Below are positions 27,708 through 37,517 of a stretch of 64,000 bases of DNA, one piece after another; position 1 is the first letter of the stretch, and each line of letters begins with the position of its first letter. The DNA is from BJ22 sp021298375 (GTDB lineage Bacteria; Planctomycetota; Planctomycetia; Pirellulales; Pirellulaceae), in contig JBKDOL010000032.1 of NCBI GenBank assembly GCA_046343015.1, positions 1-64,000 of the forward strand, read 5' to 3'. The position numbers were made by a program, and so were the translations under genes. The notes beneath the pieces were generated by a model that had not been told where the DNA came from, did no database searches, and worked only from the letters and a program-made list of their open reading frames with translations.

Positions 27708-29300
27708 TCAAGGTTGCTTGCTGCCACCGGACTGAATCTTCTGCCGCAGTTCGGCTTCCTTGGTGTTGGCAACCTTGGTCTGCAGAACGTCGCGAATGCG
27801 CCCGAACATGTTCTTGATAAAGTCGATTTCCTTTTTCGACTTGGCCTGAATCGTAAGCCGGGCTTCTTCGTCGGCCAGGGTGCTGGCGAGTTTCTGCGCC
27901 GTCGGCAGTTGCTCGTAGGCGACCAGATCGTCTTGAGCCGCGGTGAGATTGTTGTTTTCCAGCTCGGCCGCGATCTTCTGCTCGTAGACTTCGCGTTGGA
28001 CGACGAGGTCGAGGATCTCGGTTTGCACACCGAGAATGACTCCCTCGGCAAACAGCCGAGCCTCGTCGTTGGGAACTTCCGTTGCCAGTTGGTCGCGGAA
28101 TCCGGGGATCAACGGGACTTTTTTCAGTGCCCGCGTTCCCCGTTTGAGGTAAATCAATCGCAACGCCTCATCACCGGGGGGAATGTCGATCACGCCGCGC
28201 CAATCGGTCTTGCCCAGCAATTCCGAGGGAGCGTCTTTTTGCGCATCTGTTCGCCGAGAGTAGACTTCCAAGCCTTCCATCGGCTGCTTGGGATTGTCCA
28301 GCGCGACCAACCGGAGGCGAGTCGGCCTGGGCTGGGGCCGAATGACGAGGGCGAGTTTCTGCAGCCGCTTGCTCGTCCGTCCTGAAAGGGGAGCACGGGC
28401 GCTGGAGTGAACGTAACCGGTGATTTTTGTCCCTTCAATTTTGTCCGTATTGATGAAGGTGTAGTCGACCGCCTCCAGTGATTCCAGTTTTCCCGAGCGA
28501 TCGACGCGCCGCAAAACCGGCAAAAAGTTATCCTCTTCGCGGATGGAAACGGGCGAGCCAGTGTTGCGACTTGTGACCCAGTTCAGTTGCTCGTCCATTC
28601 GGGTCTGAAGGCTGGAGTCGAGTCCGCGCGCCCGCAGCACGGCGGTACTGTCCATGGGAACGACTTCGATGTTGGCGAGCGGCATGAACGCAAAGCGAAT
28701 CGCGTCGGTGACTGCCGGGGCCAGATTTTCCGGCTGAGGGGTCAGCCGAGACTGGAGAGCGCCCCATTGGCGGGTCGTCAGGTCAAGTTCGCGGACCTGG
28801 GTCTCAATCCCCAAGCCAGTATCGCGGAGCAGGACAAGCATCAACTTGTCATCAAATTTGAGTTCGGGAAGCGATTCGATCCCCTGCAGTGCCTCCGGCT
28901 TTTGGATATAGCGAGCGCACCGCCAGAACCAGGGATTGGGGGCTTTCCCGACAAGCAATTCCCAGCCGCTGGCGTCAATCCGGATACTCTCCCGCCGAAT
29001 ATCGTCCATCAGTCCGGGGAGCAGGCTGGTCAGGGCGGCACTGCCATCGGTCATCATCCAGACCCGGACGCGATAGTGACTCAGTTCCCAAGCCCGACCG
29101 ATCGGGAGAACGCCGTCAGCGGGTGCCTCAGGCAGTGCTGGTTCGGCCTTCGCTTCCGGTTTGGGGAGTTCCCGGCCATCAATCGGCACTTCGGGTTGCT
29201 GGGCTCCGAGCGAGCCGGCGGCCAACGCGAGGACGAGTCCCCAAATCAGGCCTTGACTGCTGAAAGGCGTCAGCAGCGACAATCGTTTCCGAGTGGTCAT
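27708..29300 (-). CDS. Exported protein of unknown function, last gene of the ExbBD cluster
   Basis: A 530-residue protein with an N-terminal signal sequence (TRKRLSLLTPFSSQGLIWGLVLALAAGSLGAQQ). The mature part has an alpha/beta region with YRVRVWMMTDGSAALTSLLPGLM and LMLVLLRDTGLGIETQVREL, a VDYTFINTDKIEGTKITGYVHS strand region, a putative beta-sandwich (LVIRPQPRPTRLRLVALDNPKQPMEG) and a C-terminal coiled coil (about 440-525, rich in Glu/Lys/Ala). I do not recognise a family. Its ATG overlaps the stop of the upstream gene (ATGA), so the two are translationally coupled. Confidence 0.8.
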   Translation of the reverse strand: MTTRKRLSLLTPFSSQGLIWGLVLALAAGSLGAQQPEVPIDGRELPKPEAKAEPALPEAPADGVLPIGRAWELSHYRVRVWMMTDGSAALTSLLPGLMDDIRRESIRIDASGWELLVGKAPNPWFWRCARYIQKPEALQGIESLPELKFDDKLMLVLLRDTGLGIETQVRELDLTTRQWGALQSRLTPQPENLAPAVTDAIRFAFMPLANIEVVPMDSTAVLRARGLDSSLQTRMDEQLNWVTSRNTGSPVSIREEDNFLPVLRRVDRSGKLESLEAVDYTFINTDKIEGTKITGYVHSSARAPLSGRTSKRLQKLALVIRPQPRPTRLRLVALDNPKQPMEGLEVYSRRTDAQKDAPSELLGKTDWRGVIDIPPGDEALRLIYLKRGTRALKKVPLIPGFRDQLATEVPNDEARLFAEGVILGVQTEILDLVVQREVYEQKIAAELENNNLTAAQDDLVAYEQLPTAQKLASTLADEEARLTIQAKSKKEIDFIKNMFGRIRDVLQTKVANTKEAELRQKIQSGGSKQP

Positions 29301-31774
29301 GGTTGGATTTCTCCGAGCTGCAGCGGCTCGATTCGCCAGCGTTCGATGTTTTGATAGATGAAGATCAGTTCGCGCCCCACGTTCCGAACATTGCGGCGGT
29401 GGGCATAGAACTCGCGCATTTGCCAGAGCGGCAGCACGGACATGTCGTTGTTGACCTGACGATGAAGGTTGCGGAGGCTGTTGCTTGCGGTTCGCCAACT
29501 GGTCGAGATTGAGGAATCCCGGGTAATTTGCTCAATCGCCGCATTGGTTTGCTTGACCAGTCCCTTTTTGCCAAACAGGAACTCGGCATCCGCCAAGGGT
29601 TCGGCCATCATGATTTCCACATACAGAAAATCGTAATCCTCGTCCGCGGGCAGGGTGACTCCGGGTGGGAGTCTGCGAACGGTCACCTTCAAGCCGATTT
29701 CCTTCCAGCTTTGAGCAATGGCCGCGCAGGCGACCGACGGAACGTCCCCTTCGGGATGGGCGATCACGATTTCGGGAAACTTGATGTCGGGGGCAGCCCC
29801 GGGCTTGTTGGCCTCCTCCGGCGGCAGCTTCTTGAGAGCCATCGCGATTCGGGCCTGTCGAGACGTTTCGATCAGTGCATTGCCCATTTGCTGGTTAAAG
29901 GGAATCAGCGGGATTCGGGTGTTGTAGGCGTAGGCAATCTGATCGAGATTCTCCATCCCTAGGGGAAAAGGGCCGTTCAGCACCTCGGTTCCATCAATCT
30001 CCATCCCCCTTCCGGCCAAACCGTTGAGGATCAGCTGGCGGTTGATTGACTTCATCAGACCGTTGCGGAACAGGTTGTCCTGCATGAACTCATTGCGGCG
30101 GTTGGGGACCAGCATGTGGACGGTCGGAATGAGATAAGAGCGGACTTCAACTTCCGGGTCGCGGCGGAGCCGCGAGAGATCGTTGGGGGAGACCCGGTCG
30201 AGAACATCGATTTCGCCCCGCAACAGCGCATCGGCCGCATCCGATTGATTCGCAAATAACAGCTCGGCAATTCCGGGCAGTTGTTCTTCACTCGTCTTGC
30301 GGGAGAGGTATCGGGAGTTCGCTTCAAACTCCACCATTCGGTCGGATTGCTTTTCAATCACATAGGCTCCGGTTTGCGTCAACTCGGAGACATCGTCGCG
30401 AAACGGCAGGCTGAGGTAGGCCTCCGGGCGCACGAGCGGGATCTTCAGCTGCACGTCTACGGTGTAGTCGTCCACCACCGTCACCGATTCAAGATTCTTG
30501 GCCCAGGGAATCACGCACCGCGGATTGTCCGCGTCGGCGTAGTCGAGCAACTGGCTGGCCAGCTGATAGGCGTTCAAACGCGGGATCGCGAAGCCGAGCT
30601 TCTGGGGCTCGATCACAAAGCGGTAGACCAAGCCGGTTTCATCCTTGGCAAATACCCGGCCCGGTACGAATTCATACTTGCCACCCTCGTCAGCCAGTCC
30701 CACAAATTCGACCAGTCGCCGCTCCGTCAGTCGACCAACACGCCGCGAGGCCCAGTGCTCCAATCGGTCCGGGTTGGGGTTGGCGGCGGCTTGCGTGACC
30801 CCGACCACGACGAAGGGCCGCTTCGCAATCAGGTTATTGATGAAATCGACGCTCGAGTTGTCAGTGGGAAGGATGCTCAGGGCCCGCTGAGCCAGTTGCC
30901 GGGCTTTGAGCAGGTCGCCTGAAGCCTCTGCCGCGCGGGCCTGCTCCATCGCCTCGACATGCAGCCGGGACAGTTCCGTGTTCCACTTTTCCGCCAGCGC
31001 GACGGCGCTTTCCCCGTAGGATTCCTTGAGCGTGTTGAGAAGCGACTGCACTGCCTTGAACGCTCCGCTCTCAACCAGCGGCGGAATCGATTTGTCGTAA
31101 CACTCGGTGATCATGTCGACGAGGCGACGATTGGAGCCGGGCACGATGAAATTCGGCTCGCGTTTGTAGATGTCCTCGAGAATCGTCAACGCGAGATCGT
31201 AGTTTCCCTTGTCAAAGTTGTCGTTAGCATCCTTGTACATTACGGTCCGGAGCTTCTTGATGATCTCCCGATCGCCGCTGTTGCCGTTGTCGTAGACGTA
31301 CAGAATGTGGCGATAGGCTTCGGAAAAATTCTTCTGCTGAATCAGCTCGTCAGCTTCCTTGAGCAGGAGCATGTTAAAGGTTTCATACTCAACCACATGC
31401 TCCCAACCGACGACCAGTAATTCTCCCTGCCAGTCGCCACTAATCGGTTCAAAGATCAGCTCGCCAGTTTCGGGCAGGGGCCGTGAAGGCGGATTCGCCA
31501 GCGGGATGATGTCATAGACCTTGCTCTTGTTGAATTCATCGAGCTTCATCCGGTCGAACGGCTCGCGATCAATCAGGGCGATTTGCGGTCCACTATCCTG
31601 GGCCTTGGCATTTTGGGGATTGGCATTCTGGGGATTGGCGGGCTGCTGAGCCCAGCCGGAATCAGCCACCAGCAGTCCGAGCCCGACCAGCATCAGGAGC
31701 GGGCGAGTGATCATGTGAAATAGAGTGCTTCGGTCCACGGTCTTTATCTCTGGGGTGTTGCCACGAATAGCCAT
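29297..31774 (-). CDS. TPR plus SBP_bac_5 (family 5 extracellular solute-binding) protein
   Basis: An 825-residue exported protein. The signal region ends near LLVADSGWAQQ. Residues about 110-300 are helical TPR-like repeats (EADELIQQKNFSEAYRHILYVYD, GNYDLALTILEDIY, ASGDLLKARQLAQRALSIL). The rest matches the family 5 solute-binding fold of oligopeptide ABC transporters: YRFVIEPQ, DYTVDVQLKIP, TGAYVIEKQSDRMVEFEANSRYL, ADALLRGEIDVLDRVSP, VHMLVPNRRNEFMQDNLFRNGLMKSINRQLIL and VLPLWQMREFYAHR. No permease or ATPase gene is present in the cluster. ATG 31774 is five bases after the stop of the propeller gene; ATG 31714 is an alternative start. Confidence 0.83.
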   Translation of the reverse strand: MAIRGNTPEIKTVDRSTLFHMITRPLLMLVGLGLLVADSGWAQQPANPQNANPQNAKAQDSGPQIALIDREPFDRMKLDEFNKSKVYDIIPLANPPSRPLPETGELIFEPISGDWQGELLVVGWEHVVEYETFNMLLLKEADELIQQKNFSEAYRHILYVYDNGNSGDREIIKKLRTVMYKDANDNFDKGNYDLALTILEDIYKREPNFIVPGSNRRLVDMITECYDKSIPPLVESGAFKAVQSLLNTLKESYGESAVALAEKWNTELSRLHVEAMEQARAAEASGDLLKARQLAQRALSILPTDNSSVDFINNLIAKRPFVVVGVTQAAANPNPDRLEHWASRRVGRLTERRLVEFVGLADEGGKYEFVPGRVFAKDETGLVYRFVIEPQKLGFAIPRLNAYQLASQLLDYADADNPRCVIPWAKNLESVTVVDDYTVDVQLKIPLVRPEAYLSLPFRDDVSELTQTGAYVIEKQSDRMVEFEANSRYLSRKTSEEQLPGIAELLFANQSDAADALLRGEIDVLDRVSPNDLSRLRRDPEVEVRSYLIPTVHMLVPNRRNEFMQDNLFRNGLMKSINRQLILNGLAGRGMEIDGTEVLNGPFPLGMENLDQIAYAYNTRIPLIPFNQQMGNALIETSRQARIAMALKKLPPEEANKPGAAPDIKFPEIVIAHPEGDVPSVACAAIAQSWKEIGLKVTVRRLPPGVTLPADEDYDFLYVEIMMAEPLADAEFLFGKKGLVKQTNAAIEQITRDSSISTSWRTASNSLRNLHRQVNNDMSVLPLWQMREFYAHRRNVRNVGRELIFIYQNIERWRIEPLQLGEIQP

Positions 31775-31779
31775 GGTGC

Positions 31780-34700
31780 TTACTCGGATCCGCCGGTGGT
31801 GGTGCCTGCGGATAACTTGTCCGGGTCGAGCAGGAGGAGCGTGCCATCGGCTGCGCAGACAATCAGGTGTCCAAGGGCCTGAGTGGGCGCGAGCCGAATC
31901 GGTTGCCCAATTTCCAACGTCTTTTCCAGCGTGCCCGCGGAGTCGATGCGGTGAATCCGACCGGTTACGAGGGCGACGTCCCAGCCACCTGGTCGGGCCG
32001 CGATTCCCGCGATTTGCTGATTGGCCACATCGAGTTGCCAGAGCGCCGTTCCCTGCAGGTCGAAGGCATGCAGCTGGCCATCGTCGAGCATCAGGAACAG
32101 GGTTTGCTCCACCGCCCAGGGTCCCGCGACCACTTGTCCTTCCAGAGGAGTTGTCCCGGAAAGGGTCAGGCCATTGACCGCCTCCAGTTTGAGCAGGTTA
32201 TGTTTCCCCCCCGCTTCACTGACGACGAACACGCCGGCACTGCCGGCTGCCGCCAAATCGGAGACGAGTTCCCCATCGACATCAAGCTTGGCGATTTCGC
32301 GCAAAGCCGTTCGTTCGTTGGTATCAATCAGGTACAGCGTCTGCTGGTGGTCGCCGATCACCACCATTCCGCCAGCCAGTTGCACGGGGCGGTTCCAGAG
32401 CATTTCTGCTCCCGGCCGGAGGGGCGGTTGGAACGGTGTCCCGAGCAACCTGCCATTGTTCGGATCGATCCTGACAACCTGGCCTTTGGACGTGGGGACG
32501 AGCAGGTCCGGGCCGATTCCGATCGGAGTCGATGCGGGGCTGTCCGCTGGGGCTTGCATCCGAGAGACCTGCGAACGGCGATTGGCCAAATCGAGCATCA
32601 GGACGTCGCTGCTTCCCGCAGGAGCCACAAAAGCGTGCCGGTTCCCGCTCAGTTCGACTCGCTCCACGAAGTTCAAAGCCTGGTCGATGGCGCTGGACTT
32701 GATCGGCCGGCGCACGGCACTGGCATCGAGTGCTGCCTGATCAACCAGGAAGGCATCTCCCTGTGCTGAGACAATCGCCAGTTCGTTGCCTGAGGCGATG
32801 GGCGCAGCCGGAGTCGGCGCGGCAAAATCAGTTCGCCAGACTTCCTCAAGCGTCTGGGAGTTGACGGCTGTAACGGAAACCTGTCGAGCTCCGTCCCGCC
32901 GCCGGAGGTGGAAGAGATAATCGTCGATCTTGGTGATCGGACCGAGGAAATAATCGCTCGGGTTGGCAATCTTCTCCCGTTCAAACTTGCCGAGTGTGCG
33001 CTGAATGCCGTAACGAATCAGCCCCTTGCTGGCGATCCAGAGATTGCTTCCCTCGGCGTGCATGAAGAAGCGGTCCTTGCCCCGATTTTCAAACTTGTCT
33101 TCCGCGACCAGCCGAATCGGAACCTCACCTTCCGTCGTGTTCAGCTCCAGGATCTTGACCTCGCCATTATCAGCCAGGAACAACATCCAGCGGCCCAGTC
33201 GGCTGGCCGGGATGGTGACCGGTCCATCGGCGAGCCGGAATACCTGAGCCCGTTCTGCGCGGAGTCCTTTTTCGGCGAACTTCAGCACATGCAGGTCGCA
33301 GTAGTCACTGCCGTTGACCGCCACCAGCAGATAGCCCGACCAGAAGAGCGGAGCCTGAGTGACGGAACCGGGGAAGTGGCCAATGTAAAAGACCTCAGCG
33401 CAACTCAAGTCCTCCGCCGAGAGGACATAGAGGTTGGCGTCCTCGGCAACTGCGTAGATGTAGGGAATCCCCTCCGCCCGCTCGACCGGCGCCAACAGCT
33501 TTTTGGGCAGTTGGGTCGCGGCCATCTTTTTTCCGGTGTACGGATCGAGCCGCATGATCACGCCGCTGCGAGTGGCAATGTAAATCGTCTCATCGACCAC
33601 GGTCGGATTGAGGAAAGGCTGGCCAATCACGGACCGCCACAACAAGGCGCCAGATTGTCCATCGACGCAAGAGACGGCGTGTTCCCGCTGGTCGCAAAGG
33701 ATCAGGTTTTTCTTCTGGATCCGTTCCGTCCACTGCGGCTGGTAGGTGGTCTCGTAGCCGACGAAGTGCCTCCACTGGAGTGAGCCGTCACCGGCGTTGA
33801 CCCCAAACACAGCGCCCTCTGCCAAGACCGGGATGGTGTCGTCGGCCAGCGAGCGAAGTTCGCTGGGCACGGACTCACCGCTGGATTGACCTTCAGCGGA
33901 CTCGGCGGCCGGCTTGTCACCGGCTCGATCGCGACTGGTTGAATAGAGGAGGACTTGGCGGGCGACGGCCGAAGCAGGAGCGCTGGTTTCGGCAGTCACC
34001 GATAAATCGGACGGCTTGACCAGGCCGATTTCCTTCGCGCTGACTTCCTTCATCGCGTTCCGCAGCTCGGTCCGCGACCCCATGTCGCCGTAAGTTCGGA
34101 CCAGTGTATTGAAAACTTCAAAGGCGCGATCGGTTTCGCTTTTTTCAGTCAACGACTTGATGTCGGCCAAAGACTTGACGTAATCGTCTTCTTTCTTGAT
34201 CGAGCCATTGAGCAACTTGACGTTGTTGGTCAGTTTTTCCAGCAGGGCCGTGATGGCCGGAGTCTTTTTGATGTTCCCCGGAATGTAAATGTCGCGGTCG
34301 ACAAATTCGGCGATATGGGCTTCCACCTTTTTGGTCGCTTCAGCCATTTCCGCGTTGCTCGGCTTTTTGAGCGCGGCTTCGGATTCCGCGAGAATGGAAT
34401 TGGTCAACATCAGGGCCAGGTCACCCCGCACCGCATCCAGTTCCTTGAGGTTCAAGACGCGGTCCAGATGCTCCTTGGCGATCGTCAGCACTTCATTGAA
34501 GTTCTTGCGTTCGTGCGGTCCCGCGAGCAAGGCCTGAACTTCCTTGACCTTGGCGTAATCCGCCTTTTCATTGCCCGGGAACTTGGTGTAGAGCTCGTTG
34601 TATTTCTTGGCGGCGTCCAGATAAGCCGTCTGGTTGAAGCTCGTTTCGGCCATCTTGAACAGGTTCTCAGCCGACTCGCCGGAAAGGGAGAGGTAGAGCA

Positions 34701-35295
34701 CCGAGCCGATCAGCCCGAGCACGGCCAGCAGGCCAAAGGCGATGAACAGCCATTTGGTCTGCCATTGATTCGAGCTGTCAATTTTGCCCCGAAAAGAGGT
34801 GCTCCCGGTCTCACGGGTCGGGCGTTCAGCGGCAACGGTCTCCCCGAACAACCCTCCGGCGCCTGCGGGGGATCCGCCGAGCAGGGGATCGTCCAGGCCA
34901 ATCGGCAGTTGTGCTTCGACTGGAACTTCAACGACCTCATCGAGTTCAACGACTTCGTCCATGCCGAAGACCCGCGTCGCACCAGCGTCTGCTTCGACGG
35001 GGACAACCTGAGTGACGCCCTTGCCGGTGGGGCGAGCGGGAGCAGGTGCTCCGCCCAGGTTCAGGAGTTCGTCGGTGTTCTGTGTTTTGCCTGCGGGAGC
35101 GCCTGCAGATGCTGTCTCCAGCAAGCGATCGATCTGGGCTTGGGTCATCAATCCCTTGTCGACCAGGTATTTGGCGACGGCCTTGGCCTTGAGCGGTTTG
35201 CTGGCGTTGTCGACTTCCTTGCGAAGACGGGTCAGCGTCTTGGAATCGACCAATCCGGTTTGTTCAATGCGGTCCAGTAGTTGACTGGCTGACAT
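31780..35295 (-). CDS. Large membrane-anchored PQQ-like beta-propeller protein
   Basis: A 1171-residue protein. Residues 1-65 form a small helical domain (MSASQLLDRIEQTGLVDS, AKYLVDKGLMTQAQIDRLL) like the one found at the N termini of planctomycete kinases. An acidic/Gly/Pro linker (about 70-178) leads to one membrane helix at 182-204 (WLFIAFGLLAVLGLIGSVL). Outside, residues 210-460 are helical with TPR-like periodicity (FNQTAYLDAAKKYNELYTKFPG), and the C-terminal 650 residues are PQQ-type propeller repeats (GDGSLQWRHFVG, GQSGALLWRSVIGQP, GQVVRIDPNNGRLLG, GTLLLLDPDKLSAG). Start ATG 35295 has AGAGAAG about eight bases upstream. It follows two exbD genes, so it is probably part of the same energised complex. 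Confidence 0.87.
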   Translation of the reverse strand: MSASQLLDRIEQTGLVDSKTLTRLRKEVDNASKPLKAKAVAKYLVDKGLMTQAQIDRLLETASAGAPAGKTQNTDELLNLGGAPAPARPTGKGVTQVVPVEADAGATRVFGMDEVVELDEVVEVPVEAQLPIGLDDPLLGGSPAGAGGLFGETVAAERPTRETGSTSFRGKIDSSNQWQTKWLFIAFGLLAVLGLIGSVLYLSLSGESAENLFKMAETSFNQTAYLDAAKKYNELYTKFPGNEKADYAKVKEVQALLAGPHERKNFNEVLTIAKEHLDRVLNLKELDAVRGDLALMLTNSILAESEAALKKPSNAEMAEATKKVEAHIAEFVDRDIYIPGNIKKTPAITALLEKLTNNVKLLNGSIKKEDDYVKSLADIKSLTEKSETDRAFEVFNTLVRTYGDMGSRTELRNAMKEVSAKEIGLVKPSDLSVTAETSAPASAVARQVLLYSTSRDRAGDKPAAESAEGQSSGESVPSELRSLADDTIPVLAEGAVFGVNAGDGSLQWRHFVGYETTYQPQWTERIQKKNLILCDQREHAVSCVDGQSGALLWRSVIGQPFLNPTVVDETIYIATRSGVIMRLDPYTGKKMAATQLPKKLLAPVERAEGIPYIYAVAEDANLYVLSAEDLSCAEVFYIGHFPGSVTQAPLFWSGYLLVAVNGSDYCDLHVLKFAEKGLRAERAQVFRLADGPVTIPASRLGRWMLFLADNGEVKILELNTTEGEVPIRLVAEDKFENRGKDRFFMHAEGSNLWIASKGLIRYGIQRTLGKFEREKIANPSDYFLGPITKIDDYLFHLRRRDGARQVSVTAVNSQTLEEVWRTDFAAPTPAAPIASGNELAIVSAQGDAFLVDQAALDASAVRRPIKSSAIDQALNFVERVELSGNRHAFVAPAGSSDVLMLDLANRRSQVSRMQAPADSPASTPIGIGPDLLVPTSKGQVVRIDPNNGRLLGTPFQPPLRPGAEMLWNRPVQLAGGMVVIGDHQQTLYLIDTNERTALREIAKLDVDGELVSDLAAAGSAGVFVVSEAGGKHNLLKLEAVNGLTLSGTTPLEGQVVAGPWAVEQTLFLMLDDGQLHAFDLQGTALWQLDVANQQIAGIAARPGGWDVALVTGRIHRIDSAGTLEKTLEIGQPIRLAPTQALGHLIVCAADGTLLLLDPDKLSAGTTTGGSE

Positions 35296-35424
35296 GGCGT
35301 AACTTCTCTTTGAAATGCGTCCCGCGAGGGGTTGGTTTGATTGACTTGCGATGACTCGGCCAAGGCAGGCCGGGAACAAGGTCGCGGCCCGATGGATCGA
35401 GTCGGTTCAATGACTCACTTTCGG

Positions 35425-36096
35425 TCAGTAATTCAGTTCTGTCGTGCGGACTTCGATTTTCTCAAAACCGTTGGCGACGCCGGTATCCCAGGCCTTGACC
35501 ATTTTTCCGTGCAACGAATCGACATGGGCGGTAATGATCAGCTTGACCGCGTTGTACTCTTCCTTGGCACTGCGGACACGGGCCTGCATGTCCCGGTCGC
35601 TGCCGGCCTCGACCTCGGCTTCACCGCGGGTCGTAATGTAATAGGTGTTGTTTTGATCGATGATGACTTCCACGTACTCGAGGTTGTCTTCCTGCTCTTC
35701 AATGGTTTGGGTACTGGGCTCGTCGACTTTGGAGTGGGGTGTTTCGAGCGATTCCTGCACGGTGAAGGAGGCGGTGAGCATGAAGAAAATCAGGAGCAGG
35801 AAGGTGACGTCGATCATGGGAGTCATGTCCAGCCCATCGTCGCCAGCGAGCTTCTTGCCCTCTGAAAATCCGACTGGCGGATCCTGCTCAACCTCTTCGA
35901 CTGGCTCCTCAAATCCTTTCCACGAAAACTCCTTGGCCGAGGCATCCGCCTTGGCCTTGGGCTTCGGCGGGACGACTTGACGGGGCGGCGGCGCATCAGT
36001 GCCGGGCAGTGAGTTAAAGCTGGCTCCCGGAGGCAGCAAGTCGAAGGACTCCTGCTTCTGGGAGTTGTCGAGCCTGTCGGAATCGCGATTAGACAT
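35425..36096 (-). CDS. exbD: ExbD/TolR family protein (second copy)
   Basis: A 223-residue protein. A long disordered Pro/Lys/Glu-rich cytosolic N terminus (1-88) is followed by the ExbD signature DMTPMIDVTFLLLIFFMLTASF (about 90-111), with the conserved Asp inside the membrane helix that carries protons, and then a periplasmic alpha/beta domain (VEVIIDQNNTYYI, VKLIITAHVDSLHGKMVKAWD). It works with the ExbB/TolQ channel to turn proton flow into mechanical force. The N-terminal extension is much longer than in E. coli ExbD (141 residues in total). Confidence 0.92.
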   Translation of the reverse strand: MSNRDSDRLDNSQKQESFDLLPPGASFNSLPGTDAPPPRQVVPPKPKAKADASAKEFSWKGFEEPVEEVEQDPPVGFSEGKKLAGDDGLDMTPMIDVTFLLLIFFMLTASFTVQESLETPHSKVDEPSTQTIEEQEDNLEYVEVIIDQNNTYYITTRGEAEVEAGSDRDMQARVRSAKEEYNAVKLIITAHVDSLHGKMVKAWDTGVANGFEKIEVRTTELNY

Positions 36097-36147
36097 GGAC
36101 GTGCCAGATACTGGGGGATTGAATCGATCAGCGGTCGGGGAGCAGGG

Positions 36148-36657
36148 TTAATCCCCTTCTTTAACAGCGAGGAAGATTCGCCTCGTCTTGGCCATTTCGG
36201 ACATCGAAACTCCGCGTTTGACGGTCTGAACGACGCCGGTGGTGACCTCTCCTTCGGCCTTGATCAAGACTGCTTGAAAGTCCGGGTGTCGTGACAGCTC
36301 CACCTCCACGTACTCGGCGATTTCCTGTTCGATTTGCAGCGGATCCGTTTCCTGAATCATCGCGGAGGGGTCGGTTGAGGCGCCCTTGTAAACTTCAAAC
36401 TGGCCGGTTGCTCCCTCCTTTTTCTTGACCACGATGGCGACGCTGACGCGGTCCGAGATGTTCTCTCCGGAAACTGCGAAAGGAAGATCCAGCGCGAACT
36501 GAGGGTCGATCTTGGAACCGACCACGAAGAAGGAGAGAAGCAGAAAAACGATGTCGATCATCGGAGTCAGATCGGGCTCGGAGTCCTCAACCGTCAGTTT
36601 CCTGGCCGGCGACAAATCGACTCCCGTGTCGTTCGAAATCGTTGCGCTATGTGACAT
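36148..36657 (-). CDS. exbD: ExbD/TolR family protein (first copy)
   Basis: A 169-residue protein. Membrane helix about 29-48 begins with DLTPMIDIVFLLLSFFVVG, carrying the conserved Asp. The periplasmic part has VSVAIVVKKKEG, YVEVELSRHPDFQAVLIKAEG and GVVQTVKRGVSM. It is encoded 51 bp upstream of the other exbD and 44 bp after the exbB-like stop, so one transcript is likely. The two ExbD-like proteins differ enough to suggest a hetero-dimer in the ExbB pore rather than a recent duplication. Confidence 0.92.
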   Translation of the reverse strand: MSHSATISNDTGVDLSPARKLTVEDSEPDLTPMIDIVFLLLSFFVVGSKIDPQFALDLPFAVSGENISDRVSVAIVVKKKEGATGQFEVYKGASTDPSAMIQETDPLQIEQEIAEYVEVELSRHPDFQAVLIKAEGEVTTGVVQTVKRGVSMSEMAKTRRIFLAVKEGD

Positions 36658-36701
36658 TGAAGGTCAAACCTGTCCGTTGGATTCCAGTGGCGTATGCAGA
36701 A

Positions 36702-37346
36702 CTAGGAAGTGGGATACTTGATCAGTGATTGCCGAAACACTTCCAGAAACTGGTTGATGCCGTAAGAGGTGATGTCTTCCATCTTTCGAATTCGGATGTT
36801 GATCGCCGACAGCAGGATCGAGAGGGGGATCGCGATCAGCAGCCCGATGATGGTTGTGATCAAGGCGAAAGAGATGTCGTTTGCCAGCGAGGATACTTCC
36901 ACCTTGCCCTCCGGCCCGGCGAGTTTGGCAAACGCGGCCATCATCCCGAGCACGGTGCCGAGCAGTCCCAGCATCGGCCCGGTCTTGATCACGGTAACGA
37001 CCCAGCTCAAACGGAAGTCGATGTCCTGCAGGACATCGCGTTGGAAGCGATCGACCAATAATTGTTTGACTTTTCCAAAGCCGAGTTTGCGATTCTCAAT
37101 CGCCAGACAGGCAAGTTGGCAGATGGCCCGCCGATCGCCATCGGCAAGTTCGTAGGCGCCCTGGAAATCACCCTTGGAGAGCGGTTCTTCAATCGCTTCC
37201 AGAAAGGCTGTCTGCTGCGCCTCGTTCTTGAACTGTTTTTGGCGCACGCGGTGCCAGACAATCAAGGCGCAAAATAAACCCCAGGCAGCGGTTAACGCCA
37301 TCATGGGATAAACCAGGTTACTAGTAATCGTATAAACTGCTTCCAC
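36702..37346 (-). CDS. exbB: MotA/TolQ/ExbB proton channel family protein
   Basis: A 214-residue inner-membrane protein with three helices (about 14-35, 115-137, 155-180) and the family core GPMLGLLGTVLGMMAAF followed by ISFALITTIIGLLIAIPLSI. It forms the pentameric channel in which ExbD sits. I chose the GTG at 37346 because AGGGA (37358-37354) lies seven bases upstream; the longer frame begins with TTG at 37400 and lacks a ribosome site. Confidence 0.92.
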   Translation of the reverse strand: MEAVYTITSNLVYPMMALTAAWGLFCALIVWHRVRQKQFKNEAQQTAFLEAIEEPLSKGDFQGAYELADGDRRAICQLACLAIENRKLGFGKVKQLLVDRFQRDVLQDIDFRLSWVVTVIKTGPMLGLLGTVLGMMAAFAKLAGPEGKVEVSSLANDISFALITTIIGLLIAIPLSILLSAINIRIRKMEDITSYGINQFLEVFRQSLIKYPTS

Positions 37347-37517
37347 GTCTGATTCCCTGTAGTCTGAGCTTTCGTTGAGGGTGGGATTGCTTCCAATCAA
37401 AAGGCGAAAATGTCGCCCTGGTTTTTGCCGCCACTGCAGTTGCCTGCAGCGGGTGTGTTGAGACCCGGTCAGGAATTAATTGCAAACCGGGCAAAACTGT
37501 TTTGTAAGCTTGCGAAA

